Assembly: GCA_038746745.1 (NCBI GenBank)
Contig: JBCDKJ010000006.1
Location: 33,447-97,446, forward strand
Origin: JANQIO01 sp038746745
Lineage (GTDB): Bacteria > Pseudomonadota > Gammaproteobacteria > Pseudomonadales > Halieaceae
DNA length: 64,000 nucleotides
Reading direction: 5' to 3'
Part shown: positions 41,575 to 48,699 of the stretch, in pieces
Position numbering within the stretch: the stretch's first letter is position 1
Layout of the letters: the number at the start of each line of letters is the position of its first letter
Notes under the pieces: model-generated
Told to the model about the DNA's origin: nothing
The model's database searches: none
Seen by the model: the letters and a program-made list of their open reading frames with translations, nothing else
Position numbers and translations under genes: made by a program

Positions 41575-42300
41575 ATGGCGAAAGATCTGGCGCAAATCTA
41601 CGAGGAAAACCAACGCTTCAATGCGATAGCGAGCTTCCTCCATGGCACGCGCTACAGGAACCTGCTTGAGGTGGCTGCGGGGATAAGCCCCAGGGACGGC
41701 GAGCGTTTGCACGTTCTTGATATTGGCTGCGGCCCTGGCAAGGCGTTTGCGGTGCTGAATGAGCATTTGCCGATTCAATACACGGGGGTCGATGTGAATC
41801 AGGGCTTTGTTCGGCTCGCCGCAGAGCGCTATGGTGACCAGAATAACTTCGAAGTGATCGAGGCAGACATTCAGGAGCACATCGCTAAGCTGGCGAATTA
41901 CGACCTGGTGATGGGGCTGGAGTCTTTCGAGCATATCCCCGAGCCGCTGGTTGTCAAGCTGGTGGAGGCGATTGGAGCATCTGACTTTCAGCGTCTTTAC
42001 GTCACCGTCCCCAACGAGCTGGGTCCGGCGCTGGCTATCAAGAATGTGGGTAGCTTTTTGATGGGGTATGAGCGTTGGAAGGAGTACAGTTGGCGCGAGA
42101 CGTTTTTTGCCAGCGTGTACAATCTCGACCGCGTCGGCGTTCACGGCGTCGAACACAAAGGTTTCGACTGGCGCTGGCTGGCTCAGACCCTGCGCCAGAA
42201 CGTCAACATAACCCACACCTACGGATCACCGTTTGCATGGATGCCCAGGTTTATTTCGCCCTCTATTGGCTTTGTTTGCGCAAAGCGCACACAGGCTTGA
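41575..42300 (+). CDS. Class I SAM-dependent methyltransferase
   Basis: A 241-residue Rossmann methyltransferase. SAM motif I is VLDIGCGPGKAF (about 47-58), the acidic residue after strand 2 is in GVDVNQG, and motif IV-like DLVMGLESFEHIPEP follows. No metal- or arsenic-binding cysteine set of ArsM type is evident. ATG 41575 is chosen by the conserved start of the domain. It is divergent from a phosphoribosyltransferase and 10 bases before another, with a radical SAM ArsS-like gene next, so the four may act in one nucleoside- or arsenosugar-like pathway. Substrate unassigned. Confidence 0.8.
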   Translation: MAKDLAQIYEENQRFNAIASFLHGTRYRNLLEVAAGISPRDGERLHVLDIGCGPGKAFAVLNEHLPIQYTGVDVNQGFVRLAAERYGDQNNFEVIEADIQEHIAKLANYDLVMGLESFEHIPEPLVVKLVEAIGASDFQRLYVTVPNELGPALAIKNVGSFLMGYERWKEYSWRETFFASVYNLDRVGVHGVEHKGFDWRWLAQTLRQNVNITHTYGSPFAWMPRFISPSIGFVCAKRTQA

Positions 42301-42310
42301 GCGGGTAGCA

Positions 42311-42880
42311 ATGAGCGAGAAACTCTATCTCACGGCCCAGGATCTGCTTGAAGACGCCTTTCGGCTGGGTGCCAAGGTCCTGGCCAGTGGCTTTAGGCCG
42401 ACCATGATGATTGCTATCTGGCGGGGTGGTACACCGATCGGAATCGCGGTGCAGGAGTTACTGGCCTACCAGGGCGTTGAGACCGACCATATCGCTATTC
42501 GGACCTCGTCTTATAGCGGCATTGACGGGCGTCGCAGCGAGATTCGCATTCACGGCATGAACTACCTGATCAAGAACGTCCGACACGAGGATCGGCTGCT
42601 GATCGTAGATGATGTGTTCGATACCGGGCATACCATCGATGCGGTGATTCGCTATCTGGGTGAGAAAGCACGGCTCAATACGCCGGGTGATATCCGGGTT
42701 GCTGTGCCTTACTACAAGCCATCTCGCAACCAGACATCCCGAGAGCCCGATTATTTTCTTCACGAGACCAGCGAGTGGATCAAGTATCCCCACTCCCTGG
42801 AAGGATTGAGCGCAGAGGAAATCGCTGAACACCGGCCGGAACTCTTCGCCATCCTGAAGAGTCATATCTCAGGGCAGTAA
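42311..42880 (+). CDS. Purine-type phosphoribosyltransferase (copy 2)
   Basis: A 189-residue paralogue of the protein encoded at 40907-41509. IAIWRGG (34-40), the PRPP loop LLIVDDVFDTGHTIDAVI (96-113) and PYYKPSRNQTSREPDYFLHE are conserved. The length and motifs fit hypoxanthine phosphoribosyltransferases, which form IMP or GMP from base and PRPP. It is 10 bases after the methyltransferase and 54 bases before the radical SAM gene. Two diverged copies in one small locus are unusual and imply different bases or a non-salvage role for one. Confidence 0.84.
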   Translation: MSEKLYLTAQDLLEDAFRLGAKVLASGFRPTMMIAIWRGGTPIGIAVQELLAYQGVETDHIAIRTSSYSGIDGRRSEIRIHGMNYLIKNVRHEDRLLIVDDVFDTGHTIDAVIRYLGEKARLNTPGDIRVAVPYYKPSRNQTSREPDYFLHETSEWIKYPHSLEGLSAEEIAEHRPELFAILKSHISGQ

Positions 42881-42934
42881 GCCCGGCCTGTTGTCGCTGA
42901 CAGCGCCTCTACAGGAGTGATTTGAGCACGCCTT

Positions 42935-43888
42935 ATGCTGGATACACGACCTCTGCTATTGGAATCGGATTTCCCTGCGATAGCACGTGAGCAGCTATCG
43001 ACGTTGCAGGTAAATCTGGGGTATCGCTGCAATTTGAGCTGCGTGCACTGCCATGTGAATGCCGGGCCACGGCGGACGGAGGAGATGGATGCAGAGACGG
43101 TCGATCTGCTGATCGAGCTGCTGGACCGTGTGCAGCCCCAGACGCTTGACCTCACTGGCGGCGCGCCCGAGCTGAACCCGCATTTTCGCCGTCTGGTCAT
43201 TGCTGCAAAGCAGCGCGGCATTGAGGTGATCGATCGTTGTAATCTGACGATTCTGCTGGAGCCAGGCCAGGAAGATCTGGCGGACTTTCTGGCCGAGCAG
43301 GGAGTTGTGATTACCGCATCACTACCGTGCTATCTGGAAGACAACGTCGAACAACAACGCGGCAAAGGCGTTTACGCAGAGAGCATTGAGGCTCTGCGTC
43401 TGTTGAACACCCTGGGTTATGGTCGCGAGCTGGTCCTGAACTTGGTGTACAACCCGGTGGGAGCCTCCCTGCCGCCGCCGCAGGGCCAGTTGGAATCAGA
43501 CTATAAACGGGAGTTGGGCGAGCGCTACGGCATTGTCTTTAACCAGCTGTTCACCATTACCAACATGCCTATCAGCCGATTTGGCGCCGTCCTTCTGTCC
43601 CAGGGCGAATATCACGGGTACATGCGGCTTCTGCGCAACAGCTTCAGCGCGCCTAACCTCGATACGGTGATGTGTCGAAGCCTGGTCAGTATTGATTGGC
43701 AGGGTTATGTGTTCGACTGTGACTTCAACCAGATGCTTAACATCCCGCTGCTGGCCCGGGAGCGTGCGCACATGCGGGATTTGCTGCTGGCGCCGGAGAG
43801 CTTCATGTCACCTATTGCGACAGGTGAGCATTGTTATGGATGCACGGCGGGCCAGGGCAGTAGCTGTGGCGGTGCTCTCGGCGATTAG
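42935..43888 (+). CDS. arsS: ArsS-like radical SAM protein (arsenosugar biosynthesis family)
   Basis: A 317-residue radical SAM enzyme. The 4Fe-4S/SAM motif is CNLSCVHC (C32, C36, C39), and a DUF3641-type C-terminus ends with the cysteine-rich CYGCTAGQGSSCGG, as in ArsS. In the known pathway ArsS attaches a deoxyadenosyl group to dimethylarsenite made by ArsM, on the route to arsenosugars. No ArsM-type gene is certain here, although a SAM methyltransferase and two phosphoribosyltransferases are upstream. The stop overlaps the convergent LysR gene by 4 bases. The enzyme family is firm, the arsenic role inferred. Confidence 0.87.
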   Translation: MLDTRPLLLESDFPAIAREQLSTLQVNLGYRCNLSCVHCHVNAGPRRTEEMDAETVDLLIELLDRVQPQTLDLTGGAPELNPHFRRLVIAAKQRGIEVIDRCNLTILLEPGQEDLADFLAEQGVVITASLPCYLEDNVEQQRGKGVYAESIEALRLLNTLGYGRELVLNLVYNPVGASLPPPQGQLESDYKRELGERYGIVFNQLFTITNMPISRFGAVLLSQGEYHGYMRLLRNSFSAPNLDTVMCRSLVSIDWQGYVFDCDFNQMLNIPLLARERAHMRDLLLAPESFMSPIATGEHCYGCTAGQGSSCGGALGD

Positions 43889-44772
43889 TGACGCAGTCGC
43901 TCCACCAGACCTTGTAGCGCCGGAGACTGCGCGTCCTGCATAAACAGCAAGCCGTGTTGCACCATCGCCAGTGGGTGTTCCAGTGGTATCTGCACCACCT
44001 CGGGATGGTGGCCGGCTATTGAATGCTCTGTTACCAGCCCCAGTCCCAACCCGCGCTGGACCATCTGCAGCTGCAATTCCGGACTGTCGCTAACCGGACA
44101 GGGGGCCGTGCGGACTTCTTCAGCCGCAAACAGTCGCCTGTACTGCAGTGCGAAGGGCGTGTCGGAGTGATCGGGCATGAGTAGCAAGGGCTGGTCCTGC
44201 AGGTCGCTCACACGCAGTGAGGATCGTGCCGCCCAGGCATGCGTGGCAGGCAGCACCACCATAAAGCGCGTTGGTGGCGTAGGCACGGTGACGACGTTGT
44301 TGTCATCGTATTGCATCGGCAGATTGGCCAGGACCAGATCGAGCTCGCGATTCAGCAGTCGGTCCAGCAGTCGCGTTGAAACTGCCATTACGACTTCTGT
44401 TCGAATTCCAGGATGCTTTGCAATGAAGGAAAGTATCTCCGCATAGATTGGTGACGCCACGAAGTCATCAGTCAGGCCAATGCGGAGTTCGCCGGACTCG
44501 CCGCGAGCATAGGCCTCAAAACCCGCCAGCAATTGATCCCTTGTCTGCACGAGTTGCTGGCTGTGTCGGTAGAGGTAGTGACCCTCGGCTGTCAGCGTGA
44601 TTTGGCGTTCGCTGCGGTCAAACAGGGCTGCGCCTAACGCCTGTTCCAGTTGCTGTATTTGTCGACTGAGTGGGGGCTGCGTGAGATTCAGGGACTGCGC
44701 GGCGGCACGAAAGCTGCCACAGTCGACCACCGCTCGAAAATGGTCAATTTGTTTGAGAGTGAACAGTGCCAT
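43885..44772 (-). CDS. LysR-family transcriptional regulator
   Basis: A 295-residue LysR regulator with an N-terminal winged helix-turn-helix (about 5-63; FRAAAQSLNLTQPPLSRQIQQLE is the recognition region) and a periplasmic-binding-protein-like effector domain (about 92-295). It is divergent from the BKACE-SDR-APC operon, with an ATTGATACA/TGTATCAAT inverted repeat between them, so it probably controls that operon in response to the substrate or an intermediate. Its stop overlaps the end of the arsS-like gene. Confidence 0.92.
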   Translation of the reverse strand: MALFTLKQIDHFRAVVDCGSFRAAAQSLNLTQPPLSRQIQQLEQALGAALFDRSERQITLTAEGHYLYRHSQQLVQTRDQLLAGFEAYARGESGELRIGLTDDFVASPIYAEILSFIAKHPGIRTEVVMAVSTRLLDRLLNRELDLVLANLPMQYDDNNVVTVPTPPTRFMVVLPATHAWAARSSLRVSDLQDQPLLLMPDHSDTPFALQYRRLFAAEEVRTAPCPVSDSPELQLQMVQRGLGLGLVTEHSIAGHHPEVVQIPLEHPLAMVQHGLLFMQDAQSPALQGLVERLRH

Positions 44773-44840
44773 GGGCCGATGTTTAGCGTGTCCTGGAACA
44801 GGGCTTCTTGCGATGCCTGCTTCCCATACTAAGGAACCTT

Positions 44841-44894
44841 ATTGATACAGTATTTAAATCATTTATAAATAAAAATAACAATAGTTGTATCAAT
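44841..44894. promoter_or_regulatory. 9-bp inverted repeat, probable LysR operator
   Basis: ATTGATACA (44841-44849) and TGTATCAAT (44886-44894) are perfect inverted copies, 45 bases centre to centre (about four helical turns), flanking an AT-rich core. They lie in the divergent region of the LysR and BKACE genes, about 50 bases before the BKACE start. Confidence 0.6.
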
Positions 44895-44942
44895 CTAGCT
44901 CGGGCAGACTGACATCTTTCCCATCCCAACCCGGTGTCTGCC

Positions 44943-45833
44943 ATGCTCAGAGAATCCAAGGTCGTTATTACCTGCGCCGTCACTGGCAACGCGCCTTTCA
45001 ATCCCAAACATCCGTCGTTTCCCGTCACCCCGGCAGATATTGCTGCGGCTTGCGCAGAGGCCGCTGCCGCGGGTGCCGCCATAGCCCATATTCATGTGCG
45101 TGATCTGGAAACGCGCCTCGGCGTCACTGACACTGCTCTGTTTAAGGAGGTGGTTGACCGGGTACGCGATGCGGGAACCCAGATTCTGATTAACCTCACC
45201 GGTGGTGGCGGCGCATTTTTCAAGCCAGATCCGGCGGACGAATCACGCGGCTTGCCCGAGAGTGACGTGATGACCGTCGACCAACGCATGGAGCATCTGG
45301 AGGTCTGCCGTCCTGACATCGCCTCACTCGATATCAATACCAGTAACCAGGTGGAGGGTGATCAGGAATTCGTGTACCTGAACACGACCCGCACGCTGCG
45401 AGAGATGGCCAGGCGCTTTCAATCAGCGAATATCAAGCCCGAACTGGAAGTGTTCAGCGCGGGCGATGTGGAGTTCGGCAAGCAAATGGTGCGGGACGGA
45501 CTCATCAACGGCCCAGCCATGTTTCAGTATGTACTGGGTGTGAAATGGCAAATTCCCGCCGATACGCTGGGGATGTACTACCTGACCCAACTGCTGCCGG
45601 ACGGTGCTGTGTGGGGCGCTCTGGGTATTGGCCGTCATCAGATGCCTGTGGTCGCACAGACCGCATTGATGGGTGGAAACGTGCGGGTGGGCCTTGAAGA
45701 CAATCTCTACCTCAGCCGGGGACAGTTCGCGACCAACGGCCAATTGGTAGAGCGGGCACGCATGATTATTGAGCATCTGGGCTACGACGTGGCGACGGTC
45801 GATGATGCGCGCACGATTCTGGGTATTTTATGA
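44943..45833 (+). CDS. Beta-keto acid cleavage enzyme (BKACE, DUF849)
   Basis: A 296-residue zinc-dependent TIM-barrel enzyme of the BKACE family, which condenses a beta-keto acid with acetyl-CoA to give acetoacetate and a new CoA ester. HIHVRD (49-54) provides the two zinc histidines, ITCAVTGN holds the N-terminal active-site region, and VRVGLEDN carries the conserved Arg and Glu. ATG 44943 is used (GTG 44934 possible; no clear ribosome-binding site for either). The stop overlaps the SDR start (ATGA). The family is promiscuous; carnitine-, lysine- and other beta-keto acid-derived substrates are known, and this one is undetermined. Confidence 0.9.
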   Translation: MLRESKVVITCAVTGNAPFNPKHPSFPVTPADIAAACAEAAAAGAAIAHIHVRDLETRLGVTDTALFKEVVDRVRDAGTQILINLTGGGGAFFKPDPADESRGLPESDVMTVDQRMEHLEVCRPDIASLDINTSNQVEGDQEFVYLNTTRTLREMARRFQSANIKPELEVFSAGDVEFGKQMVRDGLINGPAMFQYVLGVKWQIPADTLGMYYLTQLLPDGAVWGALGIGRHQMPVVAQTALMGGNVRVGLEDNLYLSRGQFATNGQLVERARMIIEHLGYDVATVDDARTILGIL

Positions 45834-46591
45834 GTCAGCGAGTTCTGGTCACTGCCGCAGGTTCCGGCATCGGGCGCGCTATTGCAGAGGCGTTTCTGGC
45901 GCAGGGAGATCTGGTGCATGTGTGTGATATTGATCCTGCCCCGTTACCAGCCATCACCGCAGCCTTTGAAGGCGCGAGCACCAGCGTCTGCGACGTTGGT
46001 GACGTAGCGCAACTGGCGGCATTGTATGCCCAGGCCTGCGCAGCCATGGGCGGGGTGGACATTTTGATCAATAACGCCGGCATCGGTGGCCCACGCGCGG
46101 CCCTGGAGAATTTCAGTCTGCAGGATTGGCAGCGGTGCCTGGACGTTAACCTCACGGCACCGTTTACTTTAATGCAACATGTGGTGCCTGGCATGAAGGC
46201 CCAGGGAGGCGGCTGTATTATCAACATCGTCACCACATCGGTCCTAACGGGCCTGCCCCAGCGCGCAGGCTACGTGGCGAGTAAAGCGGGGCTGCGGGGC
46301 CTTACCGGTAATGCCGCGCGAGAACTGGGACCCGACAATATTCGGGTCAATGGGGTATTCCCTGGTGTCATCGACAATCCGAGGGGCCACGCGCTGATCG
46401 AGAAGCAGGCGGCTGAAAAGCGCGTTTCTGTGTCCGAGGCTAAGGAGTCATTTCTGTCTTACGTGTCTATGCGTACCATGATTGATCCGCGAGAGGTCGC
46501 AGCGATGTGTGTTTTTCTGGCAAGCCCCGCAGCAAAGCACGTGACAGGCCAGGAAATCTGTGTTGATGGAAACGTTGAATGGGAGCAGTAA
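45830..46591 (+). CDS. Short-chain dehydrogenase/reductase (SDR)
   Basis: A 253-residue classical SDR: the nucleotide motif AAGSGIGR (9-16), NNAG (81-84), and the catalytic set S137, Y148 and K152 (GYVASK). The aspartate after strand 2 (VCDIDP) suggests NAD preference. Its ATG overlaps the BKACE stop, so translation is coupled. The inferred role is oxidation of a beta-hydroxy acid to the beta-keto acid that BKACE cleaves. The substrate may enter through the APC transporter encoded next. Confidence 0.9.
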   Translation: MSQRVLVTAAGSGIGRAIAEAFLAQGDLVHVCDIDPAPLPAITAAFEGASTSVCDVGDVAQLAALYAQACAAMGGVDILINNAGIGGPRAALENFSLQDWQRCLDVNLTAPFTLMQHVVPGMKAQGGGCIINIVTTSVLTGLPQRAGYVASKAGLRGLTGNAARELGPDNIRVNGVFPGVIDNPRGHALIEKQAAEKRVSVSEAKESFLSYVSMRTMIDPREVAAMCVFLASPAAKHVTGQEICVDGNVEWEQ

Positions 46592-46649
46592 CGACAAGGC
46601 GTAGTCTGCCGGTTAAGGCCGCTTAACAGTGGTCAGAAGGAGAGACGCG

Positions 46650-46688
46650 TTGGCGCAAATACGGAACAGGCTTCCACCGTTGTCATGA
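46650..46688 (+). CDS. Possible 12-codon leader peptide coupled to the APC transporter
   Basis: AAGGAG (46637-46642) has no gene start at proper distance except TTG 46650, which opens a 12-codon frame ending TGA 46686-46688 that overlaps the transporter ATG at 46685 (ATGA). The transporter ATG itself has no ribosome-binding site. This would be a coupling leader; codon content gives no further support. Confidence 0.35.
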   Translation: MAQIRNRLPPLS

Positions 46689-48121
46689 AAGAAACGCAGC
46701 CACAGCGTGAGACGCTGACGAAATCGCTTTCGCTGCTGTCTCTTTTCACCCTGTCCTTTGGCACCATTATTGGTGTGGGCTGGATCACCGTGCTGGGGGC
46801 CTGGGTGTCCGGCGCAGGGTCCATGGGTGCCGCTCTCGCGTTTTTGATCGGCGGTGCCATCATGCTGCCGATCGCTCTGTGTTATGCCGAGATCGCCGGT
46901 ATGTTTCCGGTGTCGGGCGGTGAAGTCGCCTACGTGTTTAAAGTCTACGGCGAGCGCGCCGCATTCTTCGCGGGCTGGCTACTGTCCTATGTCTATATTG
47001 CCGTGGTGGCCTTTGAGGCAGTCTCTATAGGTTGGGTATTGTCCGCCATGTTGCCCGGCATTGAAGGCCCGGTGCTGTACACGTTCCTGGGCTCGGATGT
47101 TCGTCTCTGGACGGTTATGGTGGGGCTGGCGCTGATGGCATTGATCACCACCATAAACTATCGCGGTGCACAGGCGGCGTCCTCGCTGCAAACCGGGCTG
47201 GTCATCGTGTTGGTGCTGACTTCCACCGTATTTCTGGTTGCCGGATTTGCCAATGGCGACCCGGCACATTTGACGCCACGCTTTGTTGGCAATACCGGCC
47301 AGGAGGTGATCTTCGGCGTGCTGGCGGTGGTGGCGACAACGCCGTTCTGGTTTGGAGGCTTTGACACCATTCCGCAAGCCATGGGGGAGGTGTCGGAGGA
47401 TACTGACCTCAGGCGCGTGGCCGGCGTGATGGTCTTCGCTATTACTGTCGCACTGCTGTTTTATATAGGCATTATTCTCGCGGCTACCGTCGCCGTCGAC
47501 AGAAACGCACTGCTGTCCTTTTCACTACCTATTGCCGCAGCAGCCGACGCACTGTTGGGCAGAGAAATGCGGCAATTGGTTCTTTTCGCGGGCCTCTGCG
47601 GCCTGCTAACGACATGGAACGCGATGTTCTATGCCGCCATGCGCGTGCTCTTCGCGCTGGGACGAGCGCGCATGGTCCCCGGTGGCTTTGCGCGGGTACA
47701 CCCTCGATTCGGATCGCCAGCCTTTGCGGCGCTGTTTGTTGGTGTGGTTGGAGGACTTGGGTCTCTTATGGGCAAGCAGACCATTGGCATCGTGGCCAAT
47801 TCCTCCGCCCTGGTATTTGCCTTCCTGTTTACCGCCATCGTACTGGCGGTGATTCTGCTGCGACAGCGAGCCCCAGAACACGCACGTCCTTACCGTTTCC
47901 CGGGCGGGCGATGGTCTTTGGGGCTTACCCTTTTGCTGTCTGTACTGGTGCTGGTGCTCGCTATCGCTACGCCGCTGTACCAGAGCGGCGGAGCCCTGCC
48001 GACAGAATGGTTGTTGCTGTTTATCTGGATGCTACTTGGCGTCGGTTTCTACACCGCCTCTCGCCCCCTGCGTAAAGAGCTGCCAGTGGAGCAACGGCAG
48101 CGGTCTATCCTGAATGAGTAA
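46685..48121 (+). CDS. APC-family amino acid/polyamine permease
   Basis: A 478-residue inner-membrane transporter with 12 predicted helices. The substrate-backbone-binding motif GTIIGVGW (helix 1, about 26-33) and EIAGMFPVSGGEVAYVFKVYG (about 69-89) are typical of the APC superfamily. It is third gene after BKACE and SDR, about 90 bases behind, and ends at a terminator, so it probably imports the amino acid-like or amine substrate of the pathway. The true start may depend on a short leader frame, because ATG 46685 has no Shine-Dalgarno sequence. Confidence 0.9.
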   Translation: MKETQPQRETLTKSLSLLSLFTLSFGTIIGVGWITVLGAWVSGAGSMGAALAFLIGGAIMLPIALCYAEIAGMFPVSGGEVAYVFKVYGERAAFFAGWLLSYVYIAVVAFEAVSIGWVLSAMLPGIEGPVLYTFLGSDVRLWTVMVGLALMALITTINYRGAQAASSLQTGLVIVLVLTSTVFLVAGFANGDPAHLTPRFVGNTGQEVIFGVLAVVATTPFWFGGFDTIPQAMGEVSEDTDLRRVAGVMVFAITVALLFYIGIILAATVAVDRNALLSFSLPIAAAADALLGREMRQLVLFAGLCGLLTTWNAMFYAAMRVLFALGRARMVPGGFARVHPRFGSPAFAALFVGVVGGLGSLMGKQTIGIVANSSALVFAFLFTAIVLAVILLRQRAPEHARPYRFPGGRWSLGLTLLLSVLVLVLAIATPLYQSGGALPTEWLLLFIWMLLGVGFYTASRPLRKELPVEQRQRSILNE

Positions 48122-48133
48122 GCTTGGCCTGAC

Positions 48134-48160
48134 CGGGCGATAGCGCCCGTCAAGTTTTCT
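48134..48160 (+). terminator. Terminator after the APC transporter operon
   Basis: CGGGCG (48134-48139), a 4-base loop and CGCCCG (48144-48149), then a short linker and a T-rich stretch (TTTTCTTT). Confidence 0.65.
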
Positions 48161-48197
48161 TTGTAGTGAGCGTGTGCGAGATTTTATTTGGCTCAGC

Positions 48198-48203
48198 TAT
48201 ACT
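48198..48203 (+). promoter_or_regulatory. -10 box immediately before the His-rich protein gene
   Basis: TATACT lies only 9 bases before ATG 48213, so transcription from it would give an almost leaderless message. No clear -35 is present. If the box is not used, an in-frame GTG at 48174 could be the start. Confidence 0.35.
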
Positions 48204-48212
48204 CGGGCGCTA

Positions 48213-48632
48213 ATGCAATACCCGCGTATTCAAAAACGTTTCCTGACGCTGCTCGCTGCTATGGCGATGTCGCTTCAGGTCGCTGTGCCCCAGGGTTATA
48301 TGCCCACCACACTCAGCAGCGGCTGGTACCTGCAGTTATGTCCCGAAGGTCTGCCTAGGTCGCTCGCCAGGATCATGGTGGGAGACCATCACCACCACCA
48401 TAACCATCAAGAGCAACAGCGAAGTACCGACGGGCATCTTGATGCTGGATCACCTTGCCAGCTTGCTGGCTTGCAGGCCGATCAGCATGCGGCACAAGTC
48501 TGTTGGCTCGATTATTCCGAAACTGCGGTCACTGGATACAGACCCGCACGACGTATCAGTGCACCGTCGGATGCAATGCGGCGGTACCACTCTCGTGCGC
48601 CGCCGCAACACCACTCTGCAACCTTAATCTGA
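48213..48632 (+). CDS. His-rich DUF2946-like exported protein
   Basis: A 139-residue small exported protein of DUF2946 type: a hydrophobic signal (about 9-27), then GYMPTTL and LQLCPEGLP in the positions typical of this family, followed by a histidine run (GDHHHHHNHQ, about 58-67) and two more cysteines. Such proteins often accompany TonB receptors and copper or other metal genes. It lies 67 bases before a siderophore-type receptor and a CopC/DJ-1 fusion, supporting a metal-binding periplasmic role. The family call is moderately sure; the metal is unknown. Confidence 0.68.
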   Translation: MQYPRIQKRFLTLLAAMAMSLQVAVPQGYMPTTLSSGWYLQLCPEGLPRSLARIMVGDHHHHHNHQEQQRSTDGHLDAGSPCQLAGLQADQHAAQVCWLDYSETAVTGYRPARRISAPSDAMRRYHSRAPPQHHSATLI

Positions 48633-48699
48633 TTCAGCAGGGCGCAACCAGCGTCCTGTCATAGCGCTCGCCCAGAGTGCAATCAAACGGAGTGGTGTT

